A stretch of DNA of 64,000 nucleotides, taken from the NCBI RefSeq assembly GCF_014641615.1, contig NZ_BMIB01000006.1, positions 248,001 to 312,000 on the forward strand, read 5' to 3'. The notes beneath the pieces were generated by a model, which was not told where the DNA came from, searched no databases, and worked only from the letters and a program-made list of their open reading frames with translations. The position numbers and the translations under genes were made by a program. This document shows positions 33,045 to 41,284 of the stretch, piece by piece (the first letter of the stretch is position 1; every line of letters starts with the position of its first letter). This stretch comes from Filimonas zeae (GTDB lineage: Bacteria; Bacteroidota; Bacteroidia; Chitinophagales; Chitinophagaceae).

Positions 33045-33944
33045 ATGGAAAGAAGGCCAGTTGATGTAGTGGTAATGAGCGACATGCACCTGGGTACGTA
33101 TGGATGCCACGCACAGGAAATTGTAAACTATCTCAAAAGTATTCAGCCCCAGATTCTGGTATTGAACGGCGATGTTATAGACGGCTGGCAATTCAGCAAA
33201 CGCTATTTCCCGGTAGCCCATATGCAGGTGATTAAAGAAATCATGAGCCTGCTAAGCAAAGGAACCCGTGTTATTTATATAACCGGAAACCATGATGAAG
33301 TAATGCGCCGTTACAGCGACATACAGATTGGCAACTTTCAGCTTACCGATAAAATGGTAATGGAAATTAATGGTAAAATGACCTGGATTTTCCATGGCGA
33401 TGTATTTGATGCCACTACCAAAGGCAGCGCTAAAATACTGGCCAAACTGGGCGGGCATGGTTACGACCTGCTGATACTGCTGAACCGTTGTATTAACTGG
33501 ATGCTGAAACTGGTAGGCCGCGAAAAAATGAGCTTCAGCAAAAAGGTAAAGAATAGCGTGAAGAAGGCTGTGTCGTGGATTGCCGATTTTGAGCAAACTG
33601 CCGCAGAACTGGCTATCAAGAAAAAATACGACTACGTTATCTGTGGTCATATTCACCAGCCTCAGAAAAGGGTTATTGAAACCAAAGACGGCAGTGTTAC
33701 CTACCTCAACAGTGGGGATTGGGTTGAAAACCTTACCGCACTGGAATACGCACACAACGAATGGACCATATATCAGTACGATGCTAAAAACTTCAATTCA
33801 TCCAACGTGGTGGAAATGAGTAAAAAGCTGCCGCAGTTAAATGTGGTTACTGAAGAAGTTATGATGTTTCAACCCGAAGCCCTGAACAGCAGGGTAGCCA
33901 TGGCAGCTACCCCTTTCTTTCATTTTATAAACCAAACACTGTAA
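33045..33944 (+). CDS. Metallophosphoesterase, LpxH-like (UDP-2,3-diacylglucosamine diphosphatase family)
   Basis: 299 residues from ATG 33045 (MERRPVDVVVMSDMHLG); the upstream TTG at 33012 is unlikely. The calcineurin-fold metal motifs are complete: SDMHLG, LNGDVIDGW, ITGNHDEV, FHGDVFD and ICGHIHQPQ. Annotated relatives hydrolyse UDP-2,3-diacylglucosamine in lipid A synthesis, but this subgroup lies next to a glycosyltransferase and its substrate may differ. The glycosyltransferase follows after 10 bases, so the pair is likely coupled. Confidence 0.85.
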   Translation: MERRPVDVVVMSDMHLGTYGCHAQEIVNYLKSIQPQILVLNGDVIDGWQFSKRYFPVAHMQVIKEIMSLLSKGTRVIYITGNHDEVMRRYSDIQIGNFQLTDKMVMEINGKMTWIFHGDVFDATTKGSAKILAKLGGHGYDLLILLNRCINWMLKLVGREKMSFSKKVKNSVKKAVSWIADFEQTAAELAIKKKYDYVICGHIHQPQKRVIETKDGSVTYLNSGDWVENLTALEYAHNEWTIYQYDAKNFNSSNVVEMSKKLPQLNVVTEEVMMFQPEALNSRVAMAATPFFHFINQTL

Positions 33945-33954
33945 AACGCCGGTT

Positions 33955-35007
33955 ATGAAAATATTTTATGCAGTACAGGCAACAGGAAACGGACACATTG
34001 CAAGAGCAATGGAACTGGTACCCTACCTTCAGCAATATGGCCAGGTAGATGTGTTCCTCAGCGGAACCAACAGCGACCTGCCTTCCGCATTGCCTGTAAA
34101 GTATAAAAGCAAAGGCGTATGCCTTTTCTACGGCAACAATGGTGGCCTGGACTATCTTAAAATGGCGCGTGCTTTTAAACCGGTAAGATCCTGGAAAGAA
34201 GCAAAAGACCTTCCGGTAGAGAAGTACGATATTGTTATTAACGACTTTGAAAGCATCACTTCACTCGCCTGTAAATTAAAAGGAGTTCCTTCCATCAATT
34301 TCGGGCACCAGGCAAGCTTTCAGTCTGCCAATACCCCACGCCCTAAACGTAAAGATCTGGTGGGTGAAATGATTCTGAAGCATTATGCCAAAGCCGCTGA
34401 TTATGTAGGCCTGCATTTTGACAGATACGATAATTTCATCTTCTCTCCGGTAATTAAACAACAGGTGTTACAGGCCCAGCCTGAAAACTATGGCCACGTA
34501 ACGGTATACCTATCTCACTATTCTGATGAAGTAGTAGCCAACAGTCTGCGCCAGGTAAAAGATGTACGGTTTGAAGTATTCTCTAAAAAGGTGAAAACAA
34601 AAACCCGGCAGGGCAATATCACTTTTTTGCCCATTGGCAACGAAGCCTTCAGTGAAAGTATGATTAACAGTTACGGGGTAATTACAGGTGCCGGCTTTGA
34701 AACACCCGCAGAAGCATTATACCTGCAGAAGAAGCTGTTATGCCTGCCTATTAAAGGCCAGTACGAACAATTGTGCAACGCAGCAGCACTGGAAAAATTT
34801 AATGTGCCTGTAGTAGAAGGTATAGACAATGCATTTGCCGGAAAGGTAAACAACTGGTTAAATGCTCCGGCTCCTGCCGCTCTGCAGCTGAGCCATACTA
34901 CTTATGAGCTGGTGCAGCATGTGGTGGAAAAAGCCAGAGCATTCAAAAAGCAAAAAGGATTCGGTTCGCTGCTTAATCCGGAAGACTGGGCAGCAACTAC
35001 CTACTGA
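33955..35007 (+). CDS. MurG-like glycosyltransferase (GT-B, GT28-type)
   Basis: 350 residues. The start MKIFYAVQATGNGHIARAME is the Gly-rich loop of GT-B enzymes that act on lipid acceptors, and 'GVITGAGFETPAEALYLQKK' with LLCLPIKGQYEQLCNAAAL is the C-terminal donor-binding motif of the GT28 type. No membrane helix, so it probably works at the inner face of the cytoplasmic membrane. Coupled to the LpxH-like phosphoesterase 10 bases upstream; convergent with the flavin reductase 3 bases downstream. Confidence 0.85.
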   Translation: MKIFYAVQATGNGHIARAMELVPYLQQYGQVDVFLSGTNSDLPSALPVKYKSKGVCLFYGNNGGLDYLKMARAFKPVRSWKEAKDLPVEKYDIVINDFESITSLACKLKGVPSINFGHQASFQSANTPRPKRKDLVGEMILKHYAKAADYVGLHFDRYDNFIFSPVIKQQVLQAQPENYGHVTVYLSHYSDEVVANSLRQVKDVRFEVFSKKVKTKTRQGNITFLPIGNEAFSESMINSYGVITGAGFETPAEALYLQKKLLCLPIKGQYEQLCNAAALEKFNVPVVEGIDNAFAGKVNNWLNAPAPAALQLSHTTYELVQHVVEKARAFKKQKGFGSLLNPEDWAATTY

Positions 35008-35010
35008 TAT

Positions 35011-35895
35011 TTACAGGCTGCCTGCCAGTAATACCTGCCAGGCGGCTTCTACTTTACCCTCCCGCAATAGTTCTGCTGCATACAAGTGCAGTTCTTTATC
35101 CATATCGTCCGGGTTAATAGCGTAGTACTGTACTATATTCTTCAACCGGTCATCTGTATACGCGGGGTTTACCACCGGCATTTCATGCACATTAGCCAGT
35201 TGTCCCAGATCATTTCCGGTAAGCACAGCACTGTTTTTAATTGGCAGCGGTAAGGCATCTATACCAATGCCCAGCTGGGTATTAGGCTTTGCTACCTTAA
35301 ACAGATTGCTGCTGTTAACAGCGCAATACCAATCGCCCCCCAAACGGGCAATATGCTGTATTTTCAATTGGTCTATGGCTCCTTTCGCATCCAGAATGCT
35401 GTCATCAATATGCATACACAGCACCTCACAAATCACCAGGTTGCCTGCTCCGCCGTCTGTACCCAGCGCCTTTACTTCCAGCACCCGGCACTCCAGCTTT
35501 ATCTTACTCTCTTTTACCAATGGAGGTGCTACACGATGCGCCTTTTCCGGCGTAAAGCCTGCTTTGGCAAACTCACTGGTACCTTTAGGATATTCACAGC
35601 TGGCTAATGAAACCTGCTGCACCATATCATAATCTGCTATATTAATTACCACTTCCGGCACTTCCAGTACGTTCTCCAGTGTATGTTTTACTGTATTATC
35701 TCTTACCCGCCGTGAGGGAGAAAAAATAACCACAGGCGGAGCACTGGAAAACAGATTGAAAAAGCTGAAAGGGCTAAGATTTACATTTCCTTCTTTATCA
35801 ATAGTACTTGCAAAGCAAACCGGACGCGGCGCTATGGCCGACTGCAGATAACCATGTCTTTCCGCAGTTGGCATTGTATCAAGCTGTAAAAGCAT
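35011..35895 (-). CDS. Flavin reductase family protein (FMN-binding split barrel)
   Basis: 294 residues. The domain 'SAIAPRPVCFASTIDKEGNV' and NLSPFSFFNLFSSAPPVVIF is the FMN-binding split barrel of the flavin reductase-like group, with the long C-terminal extension seen in Bacteroidota members. It may reduce FMN with NAD(P)H or act as a flavin-dependent oxygenase component. Cotranscribed with the FAH-family gene 20 bases upstream, which suggests a shared catabolic role for an aromatic or keto acid. Confidence 0.87.
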   Translation of the reverse strand: MLLQLDTMPTAERHGYLQSAIAPRPVCFASTIDKEGNVNLSPFSFFNLFSSAPPVVIFSPSRRVRDNTVKHTLENVLEVPEVVINIADYDMVQQVSLASCEYPKGTSEFAKAGFTPEKAHRVAPPLVKESKIKLECRVLEVKALGTDGGAGNLVICEVLCMHIDDSILDAKGAIDQLKIQHIARLGGDWYCAVNSSNLFKVAKPNTQLGIGIDALPLPIKNSAVLTGNDLGQLANVHEMPVVNPAYTDDRLKNIVQYYAINPDDMDKELHLYAAELLREGKVEAAWQVLLAGSL

Positions 35896-35915
35896 ATAAC
35901 CGTTTTACGGAGTGA

Positions 35916-36920
35916 TTATTTTTTTCTTTTCAGAATGCTCCAACCAGTGTCTTCAGCAACAATGGTATTGGTAAGCCTGCCCAATGCACCTACTTCCATT
36001 TCCACTACATCACCAGCCTGTAACCACTGCTCTTTATAATCAGGATTATTCAGTTTACCGGTACCATTCAGTTCCAGAAAACAACCGGTACCCACCGTGC
36101 CGCTGCCTATAACATCACCAGCATGTAAGTCTACCCCGTAGCTGCAACGCTCTATAATTTCTGCAAAGGTCCAGTCCATCTGGTTTACGTTGCCATCACT
36201 TACCTGTACACCATTCACAAAACATTTCATAGGCAAATTCCAGTTTTTGCCGGTATGCCCCTCTTTGGCAGGCACTTCAAAAGCTGCCAGCTCGTCCAGC
36301 GTAACCAGCACAGGGCCAATAATGGTAGAAAAGTCTTTTCCCTTTGCAGGTCCCAGGTTCAGCAGCATTTCCTCCATCTGTAAACGGCGCGCACTCATAT
36401 CGTTCATAATCATCAGCCCGCCTATATAGCTGTCTGCCTCTTCAGCATGGATGTTCCGGCCACCTTTACAAATAACAATAGCCACTTCCAGCTCAAAATC
36501 CAGCTTCTCAAAATGGTCAGGCATACAACGTACTTTGCCTGGCCCCTGTATAGAATGGTGATTGGTAAAATAGAAGATAGGATACTGATCAAACTCAGGT
36601 ATCATAGGCACATTTCGGTTACGGCGGGCCGCTTCCACATGCTGGCGAAAAGCGTAACCATCACGGCAGCTGGAAGGAAAAGGCACCGGAGCCAGTAACT
36701 GAACCTGTGCCAGCGGCTGTCCCTTTTCTTTACCCACACGGCCTTGTTCTATGCTTTTTTCTATGTCCTGTAATAGCGGAAAAGAGTCTTCCCAGTAATT
36801 CAGCAGCATGCCCATACTGTTGGGTAGCTCCGGGTGTACCGCTTCAAGGTTATATACATAATCGTTTAACAGCAGCCCCAGGTGATCGTGACCATCCTGC
36901 AGATAAGAAACAAGTTTCAT
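35916..36920 (-). CDS. Fumarylacetoacetate hydrolase family protein
   Basis: 334 residues. The FAH core has metal ligands in FELEVAIVICKGGRNIHAEE and GLMIMNDMSARRLQMEE, with GDVIGSGTVGTGCFLE near the C-terminus, and FRQHVEAARRNRNVP in the N-terminal part. It cleaves a C-C bond of a beta-diketo acid; fumarylacetoacetate in tyrosine catabolism is one candidate, and no hmgA or hpd is adjacent to decide. Transcribed ahead of the flavin reductase. Confidence 0.88.
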   Translation of the reverse strand: MKLVSYLQDGHDHLGLLLNDYVYNLEAVHPELPNSMGMLLNYWEDSFPLLQDIEKSIEQGRVGKEKGQPLAQVQLLAPVPFPSSCRDGYAFRQHVEAARRNRNVPMIPEFDQYPIFYFTNHHSIQGPGKVRCMPDHFEKLDFELEVAIVICKGGRNIHAEEADSYIGGLMIMNDMSARRLQMEEMLLNLGPAKGKDFSTIIGPVLVTLDELAAFEVPAKEGHTGKNWNLPMKCFVNGVQVSDGNVNQMDWTFAEIIERCSYGVDLHAGDVIGSGTVGTGCFLELNGTGKLNNPDYKEQWLQAGDVVEMEVGALGRLTNTIVAEDTGWSILKRKK

Positions 36921-37115
36921 TTGTATAGATTAGGTTTATAAAAGGCCGTTACGAATCCGGAAGGGTTCATATGGCGCCAATGCAAATCGCGACCAAAAAT
37001 AAGGGGAAAATCTGGCTTGGTCATCATAATTACAGCGCTCTTAAGCAACTGCAAATCATCATGTTATTAAAATAATCTCTATTGTTAGACGTAATAAAAT
37101 CCACCAAAAGCTGTC

Positions 37116-37146
37116 TTGCAGCGCCCTTTTTCCTGATATACTTTTG
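37116..37146 (+). promoter_or_regulatory. Predicted promoter (TTG-N20-TACTTTTG)
   Basis: TTG at 37116-37118 and TACTTTTG at 37139-37146 with 20 bases between, an exact fit to the Bacteroidota consensus. It serves the secreted protein gene at 37209, giving a leader of about 55 bases. Confidence 0.7.
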
Positions 37147-37208
37147 TATCAGAAAATAAAATAGCAGGTTACCCAAAAGGAAAACAGCTGTTGAAAACAA
37201 ACAAAATC

Positions 37209-37640
37209 ATGAATACACAATCATTCCGCAACACAATCACCAAATCAGTAGCAGCCGTAGTAGTAGCCATGTTACTGTTAGTTGCAAGTCCCTTCTCCGG
37301 TAAAGCCAATAACAACAATAAGGAAGAAGCAGCCCGTTTCGAAAACCAGGTTTCTGTACAATATGCTGGCGCCAGCGAAAACGCAGTAATGTTCCGCGTT
37401 GCATTTGCAAACCCCGAAGCACAGAAGTTTACGCTCACTATTAAAAACGAAGCGGGCGACGTACTGTACCGTGGCCACTTTAACAACGCCAACTTCAGCA
37501 AAACAGTACACCTGTTAAACGAAGAAAACGAAATGAGTCCCGTTTTCATCATCAGCAATGGCGATCAGAAAATTGAGCGTAGCTTTACAGTAAACAGAAC
37601 TACCGGTACCACTGAAGAAGTAGTGGTAAGCAAACAATAA
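37209..37640 (+). CDS. Small secreted protein, unknown function
   Basis: 143 residues from ATG 37209. A signal peptide (TKSVAAVVVAMLLLVASPF, then SGKANN) is followed by a beta-rich domain (NAVMFRVAFANPEAQKFTLT, VLYRGHFNNANFSKTVHL) that resembles a fibronectin- or Ig-like fold with two visible strand pairs. Short secreted proteins of this kind are frequent in Chitinophagaceae, without known function. Own promoter and terminator, so monocistronic and possibly highly expressed. Confidence 0.75.
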   Translation: MNTQSFRNTITKSVAAVVVAMLLLVASPFSGKANNNNKEEAARFENQVSVQYAGASENAVMFRVAFANPEAQKFTLTIKNEAGDVLYRGHFNNANFSKTVHLLNEENEMSPVFIISNGDQKIERSFTVNRTTGTTEEVVVSKQ

Positions 37641-37672
37641 TTGATTTTTAGTTTACATAAGATCTGAGAACT

Positions 37673-37698
37673 AAGCCACGGTTAGCCGTGGCTTTTTT
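37673..37698 (+). terminator. Intrinsic terminator
   Basis: AAGCCACGG (37673-37681) pairs with CCGTGGCTT (37686-37694) over a TTAG loop, followed by a T-tract running into the stop region of the convergent DinB gene. Confidence 0.85.
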
Positions 37699-38161
37699 AT
37701 TGCCGTATCAGCTTCTTCAATATTACCATCTGCCCCAGATGATAATGGGCATGCTCTGCAATACCATGCAGGTTCTTATAAAAAGTGGTTTTACCACTCG
37801 CCGTTAGCTCAAACAAACGCTGTTCAGGAAATTGCAGTATTCCTTCTGCCAATGCATGGGCAGATTGCAGGTTGCGGTTTTGAAGCTGCTGCCACTCCTC
37901 TTCTGAATGCAGGGCCGGCACATCAAAACCGTTACTCTGAGGTATAGCCGTATAAATATCCAGCAGGCGCTGTAACACCACCTCGTTGTAAAACGTAAGA
38001 TGGTGCAAAAGCATGGCTATAGTGTTGGGAGAGGCGGGTGTAACAGTAGTTGCCTCACGCAGCGATACATCCTGTAAGGTGTTTTGAATGTTTACTTCAG
38101 TCCAGTTGTCACCCTTATGCACATCCAGTACATGTTGGGCAATGTGGTTAAGAAGGCTCAT
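37697..38161 (-). CDS. DinB family protein
   Basis: 154 residues, four-helix bundle of the DinB/YfiT type. Metal-binding His residues are visible in LLHHLTFYNEVVLQRLL and HGIAEHAHYHLGQMVIL. Members include bacillithiol- or mycothiol-dependent transferases, but this one has no telling neighbour. Same strand and 9 bases downstream of the TIGR02757 gene. Confidence 0.9.
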   Translation of the reverse strand: MSLLNHIAQHVLDVHKGDNWTEVNIQNTLQDVSLREATTVTPASPNTIAMLLHHLTFYNEVVLQRLLDIYTAIPQSNGFDVPALHSEEEWQQLQNRNLQSAHALAEGILQFPEQRLFELTASGKTTFYKNLHGIAEHAHYHLGQMVILKKLIRQ

Positions 38162-38170
38162 AGTATATGG

Positions 38171-38947
38171 TTATTGGTATTTCTCAATAACGCCCAGGCC
38201 AAATAAAGCAAAATCGTATTTAACCGGGTCGTTTGCATCCAGTGTCCGTAAATACTCCGTCAATTCTAATGCCGCTCTCCAGTCCATTACCGTCCGTTGC
38301 AGTAGTTGAAACCTTTTGGCCACCCTGGCCACATGCAAATCAACCGGACAAATCAGCTTTGCAGGAGAAATATTACGCCACAACCCAAAATCAACTCCGT
38401 TATTATCCTGCCGCACCATCCAGCGCAAAAACATATTCAGCCGTTTGCAGTTACTGCCTTTATAAGGAGTGGCAATATGCTTGCGCGTACGGGGAGGCGC
38501 ATCTTCCAGTGAAAAAAAGTAATGATGAAAGCCGGTTAACATGGCTTCAATGTCAGGCCCCCAGCGCGTAAAAGCACTTTCCAGACTATCGTTGGCTGAA
38601 TAATGATGCTGTAAAAACTCAACAAAATACAACAGATCGGTTGCGTTAAAAGTACGGTGTTTAAAAGCAGTCAGCCGTTTTAACCCATCTATACCCGGGT
38701 TCAGACAAAATTCATAAGGGCTGTTGTCCATCAGCAACATCAGCTCCTTCGATTTTTTAATAATAATGGTTCTGTTGCCCCATGCAAAAATCGCTGCAAA
38801 AAAAGCAGCGATTTCTATATCCTGTTTCCGGGTAAATAAATGTGGTACGCAAACAGGGTCGTCTTTAATAAAAGAAGGCTGGTTATACTGTTCCACCTTC
38901 CTGTTAAAAAACTCCCGCAGTTTTTCCTGTGAAAACGCTTTCTCCAT
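38171..38947 (-). CDS. TIGR02757 (DUF2400) family protein
   Basis: 258 residues. Family marks include DPVCVPHLFTRKQDIEIAAF, 'IFAWGNRTIIIKKSKELMLL' and 'LICPVDLHVARVAKRFQLLQ'. The C-terminal region resembles the helix-hairpin-helix of DNA glycosylases (PVDLHVARVAKRF), so a nucleic acid role is suspected but unproven. Widespread in Bacteroidota and Spirochaetes. Two bases downstream of the cystathionine gamma-synthase gene. Confidence 0.9.
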   Translation of the reverse strand: MEKAFSQEKLREFFNRKVEQYNQPSFIKDDPVCVPHLFTRKQDIEIAAFFAAIFAWGNRTIIIKKSKELMLLMDNSPYEFCLNPGIDGLKRLTAFKHRTFNATDLLYFVEFLQHHYSANDSLESAFTRWGPDIEAMLTGFHHYFFSLEDAPPRTRKHIATPYKGSNCKRLNMFLRWMVRQDNNGVDFGLWRNISPAKLICPVDLHVARVAKRFQLLQRTVMDWRAALELTEYLRTLDANDPVKYDFALFGLGVIEKYQ

Positions 38948-38949
38948 TG

Positions 38950-40089
38950 TTAACCAATAGCCTGCTTCAGGTCAGCAATCAGATCATCTATATCTTCAAT
39001 ACCTACACTTAAACGTATCAGCGAATCGGTAAGCCCGTTTTTTAAACGTTCTTCCCTGGGTATAGATGCATGCGTCATACTGGCCGGATGGTTAATCAGC
39101 GATTCCACACCGCCCAGGCTTTCCGCCAGGGAAAACACGGTAGTAGAGCTTAATACTTTATTAGCTGCTTCTATACTTTCATCCTTCAACGTAAAGCTAA
39201 GCATGCCCCCAAAACCACGCATCTGCCTTTTGGCAATTTCGTAGTTTGGATGATCTTCAAAACCACACCAGTACACCTTACCCACCTTAGGATGGTTACG
39301 TAGATAATGGGCTACCTTTTCTCCATTCTCACAATGGCGTTGCATGCGCACATGCAGGGTTTTTATACCTCTCAGTACCAGAAAACAGTCCTGTGGACCC
39401 GGTACTGCGCCACAGCTCTTTTGTAAAAAATACAATTGATCACGCAGGGCTACATCATTCATCATTAAAGCACCCTGTATCACATCACTGTGCCCACCCA
39501 GATATTTGGTAGCCGAATGCATCACCAGGTCAGCACCCAAATCCAGCGGATTCTGTAAATAGGGTGAGGCAAAAGTATTATCCACACACAGCAGCAATTT
39601 GTGCTCCTTTGTAATGCGGGCAATAGCGGCTATATCAGCTATATTCATTAACGGATTGGTTGGCGTTTCCATCCATACCAGTTTGGTATTACCGTTAACG
39701 AAGGGAACAATATTTTCAGCCTGCTGCATGTTTACATAATGAAAGCGGATACCAAATTTCTCATACACTTTGGTAAACAGGCGGTAAGTACCACCATACA
39801 TATCACTTGCTGCAATTACTTCATCACCTGGTTGCAACAGCTTAATTACGGTATCAGTAGCAGCCACACCACTGCTGAAAGCCAGCCCAAACTGTGCATT
39901 TTCAATGGCAGCAAATGCCCTTTCCAATGCAAAACGCGTGGGATTTTGCGAACGGGCATATTCATACCCCTTATGCTGCCCCGGGGCTTCCTGCACAAAA
40001 GTAGAAGTCTGATAAATAGGTGTCATTACCGCACCGGTAGAGGGGTCAGGCTCTGCGCCTGCATGTATAATCTTAGTGGCAAGTTTCAT
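38950..40089 (-). CDS. metB: Cystathionine gamma-synthase family PLP enzyme
   Basis: 379 residues, trans-sulfuration family. The PLP lysine is in SATKYLGGHSDVIQGA; 'GYEYARSQNPTRFALERAFA' and the late 'ESLINHPASMTHASIPREER' are diagnostic. Likely forms cystathionine from an activated homoserine and cysteine, but cystathionine beta/gamma-lyase or homocysteine synthase activity cannot be excluded by sequence alone. Its stop lies two bases before the TIGR02757 start. Confidence 0.85.
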   Translation of the reverse strand: MKLATKIIHAGAEPDPSTGAVMTPIYQTSTFVQEAPGQHKGYEYARSQNPTRFALERAFAAIENAQFGLAFSSGVAATDTVIKLLQPGDEVIAASDMYGGTYRLFTKVYEKFGIRFHYVNMQQAENIVPFVNGNTKLVWMETPTNPLMNIADIAAIARITKEHKLLLCVDNTFASPYLQNPLDLGADLVMHSATKYLGGHSDVIQGALMMNDVALRDQLYFLQKSCGAVPGPQDCFLVLRGIKTLHVRMQRHCENGEKVAHYLRNHPKVGKVYWCGFEDHPNYEIAKRQMRGFGGMLSFTLKDESIEAANKVLSSTTVFSLAESLGGVESLINHPASMTHASIPREERLKNGLTDSLIRLSVGIEDIDDLIADLKQAIG

Positions 40090-40099
40090 ATTCCGCTGT

Positions 40100-40660
40100 T
40101 TACAGTGTTATCGGTAAGCTTATTTTCTGGTTGTCCCACATCACAATCAAATTCGCGCCCGCTTTGGTGTCTTCAAAATAAATAGTCAGAAACTCAATTA
40201 CTTCATTCAGCTTCTGCACAGGTGCATCTGCCCGTAAAGCATCTTTACGTGGGTTTTGAATCAACCCCCAGTAATCCTTTTCCGTGTTAAAAGCTACTGT
40301 CCATTTATTTTCACTGCAAATGCCGTATAAAGTATAACGCCCTTTAGGAAGCGTTTTACCATAGATTTTTACGTTCCTGAAAAACTCAATCTCAGTAGCT
40401 TCGTTGGCACCCATACGCCATATTTCATTGTAATGTACCAGTTCGCCAAAAATGCGGCGGCCGTTACACTGGGGGCGGCTATATAACACCCTGGCTATCG
40501 GCTGGTCAGAAGCTTTGCCGTTCATTTTAAGAATGGGATAATTCTGCGGCCAGTAATTAACATCCATGGGAGATTTGTCTACATCGGTTGGCTTTTGCTG
40601 CGCAACACCGGCTAAAGAGAATGCAATTAATAAGCACACCAGAAAAGATCTCATACTCAT
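40100..40660 (-). CDS. DUF2911 domain-containing secreted protein
   Basis: 186 residues from ATG 40660 (MSMRSFLVCLLIAFSLAGVA, a signal peptide). The DUF2911 core reads ARVLYSRPQCNGRRIFGEL, WRMGANEATEIEFFRNVKIY, 'GKTLPKGRYTLYGICSENKW'. This Bacteroidota family is exported and has no known activity. A longer TTG-initiated frame would overlap the ACP phosphodiesterase gene, so I use the ATG one base after its stop codon. Confidence 0.88.
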   Translation of the reverse strand: MSMRSFLVCLLIAFSLAGVAQQKPTDVDKSPMDVNYWPQNYPILKMNGKASDQPIARVLYSRPQCNGRRIFGELVHYNEIWRMGANEATEIEFFRNVKIYGKTLPKGRYTLYGICSENKWTVAFNTEKDYWGLIQNPRKDALRADAPVQKLNEVIEFLTIYFEDTKAGANLIVMWDNQKISLPITL

Positions 40661-40661
40661 C

Positions 40662-41276
40662 TTAAAATTCAGTTTTTTTGCAAAGATAAAGGTACTGTTC
40701 CCACGCAAAGGCCTTTAAAAGCGGAAAAAACTCCTGATAACACTGTTGCAGATGCTCATAGTTATTCTCAAAGGCTGCATAAGCTGCAATGGTGTTGCTT
40801 TCTTCCAGAAATTTTGCCCGGTAGGTCATTCCCCGGAAAGAGTTTTCAATACACCAGCGATGCCGGTAATTAAACAGCCAGTTTTCTGCCTTCATATAAT
40901 GCAGCATTCTGGCAAACCGCTCCGGTACCGGGTGGGCTTCTGCGTAACGCTTTAATGCAGAATATGTGCCATCTGTAAAAGAGCGCCAGCCTTCCTCAGA
41001 ATTTTCCGAGGCATCCTTCGCCAGAAAATGGTCGTATGCAATATCGGTAAATGCCCCTGCATACAAACCCAGCGAAGGGCGGAATACCTGTTTGGCGCTG
41101 GCCGTTAACACATGCGCATCCGTAAATTCATCTATGGCCCTGTGCAGCGTAATGCCTTTCTGCACCTCTTCACTATAAGTATATCTCTGCCTGCCTTTTA
41201 CAAAGTCGCTGAGCATATTGCCCATCAGTATTCCCTCGTCATTAAAAGACAACCAGGCATGCGCCAGGTAATTCAT
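40662..41276 (-). CDS. Acyl carrier protein phosphodiesterase (AcpH-like)
   Basis: 204 residues. MNYLAHAWLSFNDEGILMGN, MLSDFVKGRQRYTY, GITLHRAIDEFTDAH and FTDIAYDHFLA are the HD-like metal-binding motifs of AcpH, which removes the phosphopantetheine arm from acyl carrier protein in the cytosol. Length is slightly above that of E. coli AcpH. Same strand and closely spaced with DUF2911 and the hydrolase upstream. Confidence 0.9.
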   Translation of the reverse strand: MNYLAHAWLSFNDEGILMGNMLSDFVKGRQRYTYSEEVQKGITLHRAIDEFTDAHVLTASAKQVFRPSLGLYAGAFTDIAYDHFLAKDASENSEEGWRSFTDGTYSALKRYAEAHPVPERFARMLHYMKAENWLFNYRHRWCIENSFRGMTYRAKFLEESNTIAAYAAFENNYEHLQQCYQEFFPLLKAFAWEQYLYLCKKTEF

Positions 41277-41284
41277 ACACTATT

